NCBI GenBank assembly: GCA_965267245.1
Contig: OZ253939.1
Coordinates: 3,658,001-3,722,000 of the forward strand
Direction of reading: 5' to 3'
Source: JANSWY01 sp965267245
Lineage (GTDB): Bacteria > Bacteroidota > Bacteroidia > Cytophagales > Cyclobacteriaceae
DNA length: 64,000 nucleotides
The translations under genes and the position numbers were made by a program. Positions 60,182 to 64,000 of this stretch are shown in pieces (position 1 is the first letter of the stretch; every line of letters starts with the position of its first letter). A model generated the notes under the pieces. That model worked only from the letters and a program-made list of their open reading frames with translations, made no database searches and had not been told where the DNA came from.

Positions 60182-61362
60182 TTGCTATAACTATTAAGTT
60201 CTTCTTTCTCTCTACTATCATATTCTTCTCTTTCCTTTATTGAGTACAAAAATAAGATGTAAAGTATGAAGGTAATGTGAAAATAAATTAATGGGTTTCC
60301 AGTCAACATTACAATGTTAAACAATACTCCAACTAAGAATGATAAAAGGTTTTTACTTACCAAGTTTATAAACAAGTATAAATACACTATAAAACCAAAA
60401 AATCCTGCTTCAATATAAATTTTAAGCATATCGGAATGTATCAATTTCAGTCTGGAACCGGGATCTGACTCAAGGAGATAAGATGTGTAACCTATACCTT
60501 CGCCAAAAAAGTTAAAATACCCTACTTTATCTAAAATAGTTTGATAGCTATTTGTTCTTCCCATGGTAAACAATCCTGGGGATAGCCCAGTCAAATCTTT
60601 AATTATTTGATCCAGGGATCCATTAACAAGTAGAATAAGTATATAAATGAATCCAAGGTTAGACACCCATAGGGCAGTTTTCAAAAGCCTTACATTATGC
60701 TTTAAGAGCCATTTGATTATTGGATATGAGATAATTAACAAAAAAACTGCCAGTAGAACAATTCTCTTTCCACCCATCGTTACTAAATATCCCGACAGGA
60801 TAAAACCAACCAGATCCTTTTTATATACATAATAGATTAATAGTAACCCATATGCAATTGCATAAGTAGATTCACTGTCGCTACTTGAATTGATTAGAAA
60901 TCTCATCGGGTTTGTCAAAATGGACCAATTCACGCCATTCAAAATAAGTTCACTAAACACCAGCAAGTAGGTTGTATATTTAATTATTTTCTCCAGATCA
61001 TCTTTTGATATAGAATCCTTTAAAAGTAATACAGATAACAAAGGTGCGATCGCAAAATAAAATTCCTTTGATGAGCGGTTTATAAACTGATTTGGATCTG
61101 TTAAAGATTTTGTCAATCCCAAAAGATATACAAAAACCCAGAGCAGCAACAAGTAGAACATCTCTCGATATTCATTCTCTAATTTAAGTTTTCGTTGTGT
61201 GAGTGCTAGTATGCAAATTAGGAATGGAAAGACATATATGAGCTGTCTGGTTACCGGAATAAACCTTGACATCAAAACGCTCAAAATAAACAACAAAACT
61301 ATTGATGTTGAAGCTTTTACAGCGCCAGGTTTATTTCCGACTGGTATCAAAAATGCGTTCAT
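60178..61362 (-). CDS. O-antigen polymerase/ligase (Wzy-like)
   Basis: 394 residues, about 11 transmembrane helices with one large periplasmic loop. FFGEGIGYTSYLLESDPGSR and LKLIHSDMLKIYIEAGFFGF match the Wzy_C/O-antigen ligase loop in which His is followed by Asp before the next helix. It would polymerise the flipped repeat units at the periplasmic face of the inner membrane. Confidence 0.85.
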   Translation of the reverse strand: MNAFLIPVGNKPGAVKASTSIVLLFILSVLMSRFIPVTRQLIYVFPFLICILALTQRKLKLENEYREMFYLLLLWVFVYLLGLTKSLTDPNQFINRSSKEFYFAIAPLLSVLLLKDSISKDDLEKIIKYTTYLLVFSELILNGVNWSILTNPMRFLINSSSDSESTYAIAYGLLLIYYVYKKDLVGFILSGYLVTMGGKRIVLLAVFLLIISYPIIKWLLKHNVRLLKTALWVSNLGFIYILILLVNGSLDQIIKDLTGLSPGLFTMGRTNSYQTILDKVGYFNFFGEGIGYTSYLLESDPGSRLKLIHSDMLKIYIEAGFFGFIVYLYLFINLVSKNLLSFLVGVLFNIVMLTGNPLIYFHITFILYILFLYSIKEREEYDSREKEELNSYSK

Positions 61363-62051
61363 TTATTCAGCATTTGTTTGATAGTTCTTCTTAATAAATT
61401 CCTGGTATATCTGAAATACTTTCGGTGCTTAAGCAGAATTTGAAGCGATTCTTTTCCAGCATGTGAATTGGAGCCTGCTCCACCGGCTGGCATAACTACC
61501 GCGACATATTTTTCCTGTATTAATTCACTCACAGGGATTTTGATTAAAAAATCCCTATCAGAGGCATACCTGTACTGTAGGTCAAATTTATTTTCTTTAT
61601 AAAATTCTGCAGAAGCAAATAGTCCAGGATGAAGTATTGTGAATGGATCATTGGCTTTCATACCAATAACCTTTGATTTATTGGGCATATCATAAAGTAC
61701 ATTGCAAGCGATGAAATTAATAGCTGGATTTTTCTCAAATCCTGCAGACACCTTTTCTAAAATGTACTCACTAAGATAGTAATCGTCTGAATTCAGTATA
61801 TGAATGATATCCCCATTAGATAAGTCAATTCCCTTATTCATGGCATCATAAATACCTTTATCTGGCTCACTTACCACATGGGAAATTTTATTTTTATATT
61901 CTTCAATGATACTTAAAGTCTCATCTTGTGAACCTCCATCAATTATTATGTACTCAATATTTGAGTAAGTTTGATTAATTACACTTTCAATGGTCCTTCG
62001 AATTGACTTACCAGAATTATATGAGACTGTTACTATTGAAATCTTCATCAC
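61359..62051 (-). CDS. GT2-family glycosyltransferase
   Basis: 230 residues, one GT-A domain. ISIVTVSYNSGKSIRRTIES, YIIIDGGSQDETLSIIEEY, GIYDAMNKGIDLSNGDIIHI and LNSDDYYLSEYILE place the DxD-like NSDD metal motif. This is the WcaA/WbbD-like subgroup often found in capsule loci. Overlaps the polymerase gene by 4 bp. Confidence 0.92.
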   Translation of the reverse strand: MMKISIVTVSYNSGKSIRRTIESVINQTYSNIEYIIIDGGSQDETLSIIEEYKNKISHVVSEPDKGIYDAMNKGIDLSNGDIIHILNSDDYYLSEYILEKVSAGFEKNPAINFIACNVLYDMPNKSKVIGMKANDPFTILHPGLFASAEFYKENKFDLQYRYASDRDFLIKIPVSELIQEKYVAVVMPAGGAGSNSHAGKESLQILLKHRKYFRYTRNLLRRTIKQMLNK

Positions 62052-62090
62052 CTTTTAATAATTCGTACCCAATTAATCAGACATATGTTT

Positions 62091-63050
62091 CTAACTTAGA
62101 TGATATTTTTTCAATTTCTTGGAAGTTCTTTTCCCAAAAAATAACTGAGGTTTAAGTACATTGATCAACATGCTTGCAGTAATATCAAAAACATCACGGA
62201 AAAAGAATTTATAGCTTGTTTTAGCTAGTTTGATTTCTTTCAAGAGCATTTCCTTATTGTACCCCATGATGTCTAAATGTTCCTTATTCATTTTCTTGAC
62301 TGACCGTGAGGCTAGTGATTTCCGTACAGGGCTTGCAAGTTCCTTTTTCCAGGATTCTTTAGAGCTTCTATCCACATTTTTATATTTTCTTGTACCCTTT
62401 TTATCACCTAGTGAACCCTCCAAATTAACTAATCCCGGATCCGAGTCAAATGGCTCTAGCTCTAAATAGTGACATATTTGAGACAATGTATTTTTTGGCT
62501 CTTCCACCAAATCATTATAATCAATAGCAATAGATTTATCCTTATGCTCTTTGTATCCATTAGATAACATTGAAACTCCAAGTTGTAAATCCAAATAGTA
62601 AGTATGAAAATTTTTCAGTCTACTTTTTCCAAAAAAAGAAATTATAGAGGCTGTTATTTGTAAAGGGTTTCTGAATAAAAATATGGCTTTGGATTCTGGG
62701 AACAAATCAAATATCTCATTTATTATCAAATAATACCTGGGTGTTTTATCAAGAAAAAAAACAGTGTTTTTACTTGAGGCACTAGAATAAACCTGTATTA
62801 AAAAATCATGTAAAAGTTCTTTAAACTTATGCTCTTCTCCTTCTATTTTCTTAACAAATTCACTAATACCTCTATTACGAGTGGATATAGAGTAGATGGA
62901 GACTTCAAATTGATCATCAAACTTGTCCATGAATTTCAATAGTAACCAAGGTTCTGATGAGGTACTTATTTTTGGATGAGACGCAAGTAACCTTTGTAAA
63001 AGTGTAGACCCGGATCGGGGTAGTGAAAAAATAAACAAAGGTTTAACCAT
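62091..63050 (-). CDS. Sulfotransferase family protein
   Basis: 319 residues. FIFSLPRSGSTLLQRLLASH is the PAPS 5'-phosphosulfate loop, TSSEPWLLLKFMD the following helix, and AIFLFRNPLQITASIISFFG the 3'-phosphate motif. It groups with Sulfotransfer_3 enzymes acting on carbohydrates or tyrosine; in this locus a sugar is the likely acceptor. Third sulfotransferase in the locus, 39 nt upstream of the GT2 gene. Confidence 0.88.
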   Translation of the reverse strand: MVKPLFIFSLPRSGSTLLQRLLASHPKISTSSEPWLLLKFMDKFDDQFEVSIYSISTRNRGISEFVKKIEGEEHKFKELLHDFLIQVYSSASSKNTVFFLDKTPRYYLIINEIFDLFPESKAIFLFRNPLQITASIISFFGKSRLKNFHTYYLDLQLGVSMLSNGYKEHKDKSIAIDYNDLVEEPKNTLSQICHYLELEPFDSDPGLVNLEGSLGDKKGTRKYKNVDRSSKESWKKELASPVRKSLASRSVKKMNKEHLDIMGYNKEMLLKEIKLAKTSYKFFFRDVFDITASMLINVLKPQLFFGKRTSKKLKKYHLS

Positions 63051-63219
63051 TTTGGATAATCTCTAACTTGAATGAGTTTTCTTCTTATACTTTGGAAGTG
63101 CAAACTTCTGTAATTCTTTCTAAAAATGTGAGGTAAATTGCGGGTATATTACTAGTTCAATCTATCCTTGATCATTATTAGGCATAACTTCAGATGAAAT
63201 CCTGAGGTATTCCAGTCTC

Positions 63220-64000
63220 TTAGCCAGGCAGTAAAGATTTTAAACTTCGTTTTATTCTAGTAGTTAGTTTATTCTTTATCATGAATTTCTTCATGAATTG
63301 TTCCATGCGATAATCCCTAAAAAAAAAGTCCGGATGCGAAATTGGTAATTTCATCTCACTGCTTTCAATATTTAAAGGGGAGTTATCCGCTTGGTTATAA
63401 TGAGTTCCTAATTCCCCGATATTTGTTACCAGATTAACTTTCGGCGTAATTGCCAGATTACCATTTAACTGGTTTATATAATGCCATTGGTAATCCCAAA
63501 TATCTACTTGATTCCCAGCTTTTTTCCATTTCCTTTTTTGCAATTCAAAATCTGATTTTGACCAATTCATATGCTTAAACGTCTCGAATTCACTTCTAAT
63601 GCCGTCAAGGTCAGTACGATAATTGAAATTTGCCCAGGCTCTGCGCCAAGTTGCCCAACCCCACACCTGAGGGTACATAGTAAAATGATAGTCCCAATTG
63701 GTGTCCACACAATCAGTACACCCATAGTTATTCCCATTGATATGTGTAACTCGATGATCATCTTTATATTTATCGAGAAGTTCTTGACAGTAGCCAAAAA
63801 AACTTTTATGTGGGATACAGTCATCTTCAAGGATAATTCCCTGTTCTACATTTTGAAAAAACCAGGTAATTGCATTTGATACTCCTACCCCACAACCGAA
63901 GTTCTTTTCGCTGTAAAACTTATGTACCTCACAGTCCCAATCAATATGTTCTATAAGGTCCCGAACTTGTTTAACTAATTCTTTCTCATGAACACCTTTT
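63220..64000 (-). CDS. GT-A nucleotide-diphospho-sugar transferase (HlpA-like), partial
   Basis: The frame is open from the right edge to the stop at 63220 (260 codons seen); the N-terminus lies outside. Visible are NFGCGVGVSNAITWFFQNVE, GIILEDDCIPHKSFFGYCQE (E-D-D metal motif), THINGNNYG, MYPQVWGWATWRRAWANF and DYQWHYINQLNGNLAITPKV. This is the pattern of a GT2-like family found in O-antigen loci, often labelled hemolytic protein HlpA-like or methyltransferase FkbM-associated. An internal Met at 63708 is not the true start because the upstream codons continue the conserved fold. Confidence 0.85.
   Translation of the reverse strand, partial: KGVHEKELVKQVRDLIEHIDWDCEVHKFYSEKNFGCGVGVSNAITWFFQNVEQGIILEDDCIPHKSFFGYCQELLDKYKDDHRVTHINGNNYGCTDCVDTNWDYHFTMYPQVWGWATWRRAWANFNYRTDLDGIRSEFETFKHMNWSKSDFELQKRKWKKAGNQVDIWDYQWHYINQLNGNLAITPKVNLVTNIGELGTHYNQADNSPLNIESSEMKLPISHPDFFFRDYRMEQFMKKFMIKNKLTTRIKRSLKSLLPG

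Noticed and set aside
63567..63879. Overlapping frames on both strands near the right edge
   Set aside because: Shadows of the partial HlpA-like transferase frame that stays open to the window end.
1..64000. CRISPR arrays, insertion sequences, prophage, tRNA or rRNA genes
   Set aside because: I looked for regularly spaced repeats, transposases, integrases and cloverleaf-like sequences and saw none.

Overview
The window comes from a member of the Bacteroidota, most likely a free-living, probably marine, Cytophagales-type bacterium. I infer this from C-terminal type IX secretion (T9SS) sorting domains, SusC/omr-type TonB receptor architecture, a DUF1800/DUF1501 pair, LytTR/LytS-type signalling, the small DUF4295 protein after rpmB-rpmG, and candidate promoters of the TTG-N19/21-TAnnTTTG type typical of this phylum. 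No tRNA, rRNA, CRISPR array or insertion sequence was recognised.

Layout. 1-2.1 kb: the start of a secreted PKD/beta-helix protein running off the left edge, a decayed alcohol dehydrogenase remnant and a small conserved protein. 2.1-5 kb: a TPP riboswitch with a 20-bp terminator hairpin in front of four overlapping genes (SAM methyltransferase, HypE/ThiL-like PurM-superfamily protein, divergent ThiE-fold protein, Trm112-like protein). 5-10 kb: a secreted GH128-type beta-1,3-glucanase, an aldehyde dehydrogenase/DUF779 pair with a divergent AraC regulator, and a 2OG-Fe(II) oxygenase. 10.4-12.5 kb: rpmB-rpmG-DUF4295-ftsY. 12.5-17.6 kb: a LytTR/LytS two-component pair and a DUF1800/DUF1501 pair. 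17.7-23 kb: acyltransferase, BASS transporter, and an ECF sigma/HEAT anti-sigma/two DUF4097 operon. 23-25 kb: two small tandem paralogs with stacked 21-bp-period direct repeats, and an alpha/beta hydrolase-OsmC fusion.

25-41 kb: a second TPP riboswitch with its own promoter drives a TonB-dependent receptor and, past an attenuator-like hairpin, a thiamine pyrophosphokinase-fold protein that lacks the recognisable catalytic motifs. Upstream is a pnuC/ribosylnicotinamide-kinase-like pair. Then guaB, a SpoIIE/STAS/HATPase partner-switching module, and three consecutive SurA/PpiC-type chaperones followed by a MoxR ATPase.

41.9-64 kb: pheS, then an AT-rich exopolysaccharide (capsule or O-antigen-like) locus of about 20 genes: two types of initiating phosphoglycosyl transferase, a Wzx flippase, a Wzy polymerase, WecG/TagA, GT2 and GT4 transferases, GDP-L-fucose synthesis (gmd, fcl), a CDP-paratose-epimerase-like SDR, a pyruvyl transferase and three sulfotransferases. 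This predicts a fucose-containing, sulfated and pyruvylated acidic surface polysaccharide made by a Wzx/Wzy route. The locus continues past the right edge.

The most unusual theme is thiamine: both TPP-riboswitch transcripts encode proteins with thiamine-enzyme folds (ThiE, ThiL/HypE, TPK) whose substrate or metal ligands appear substituted, alongside a methyltransferase/Trm112 pair not normally part of thiamine synthesis.
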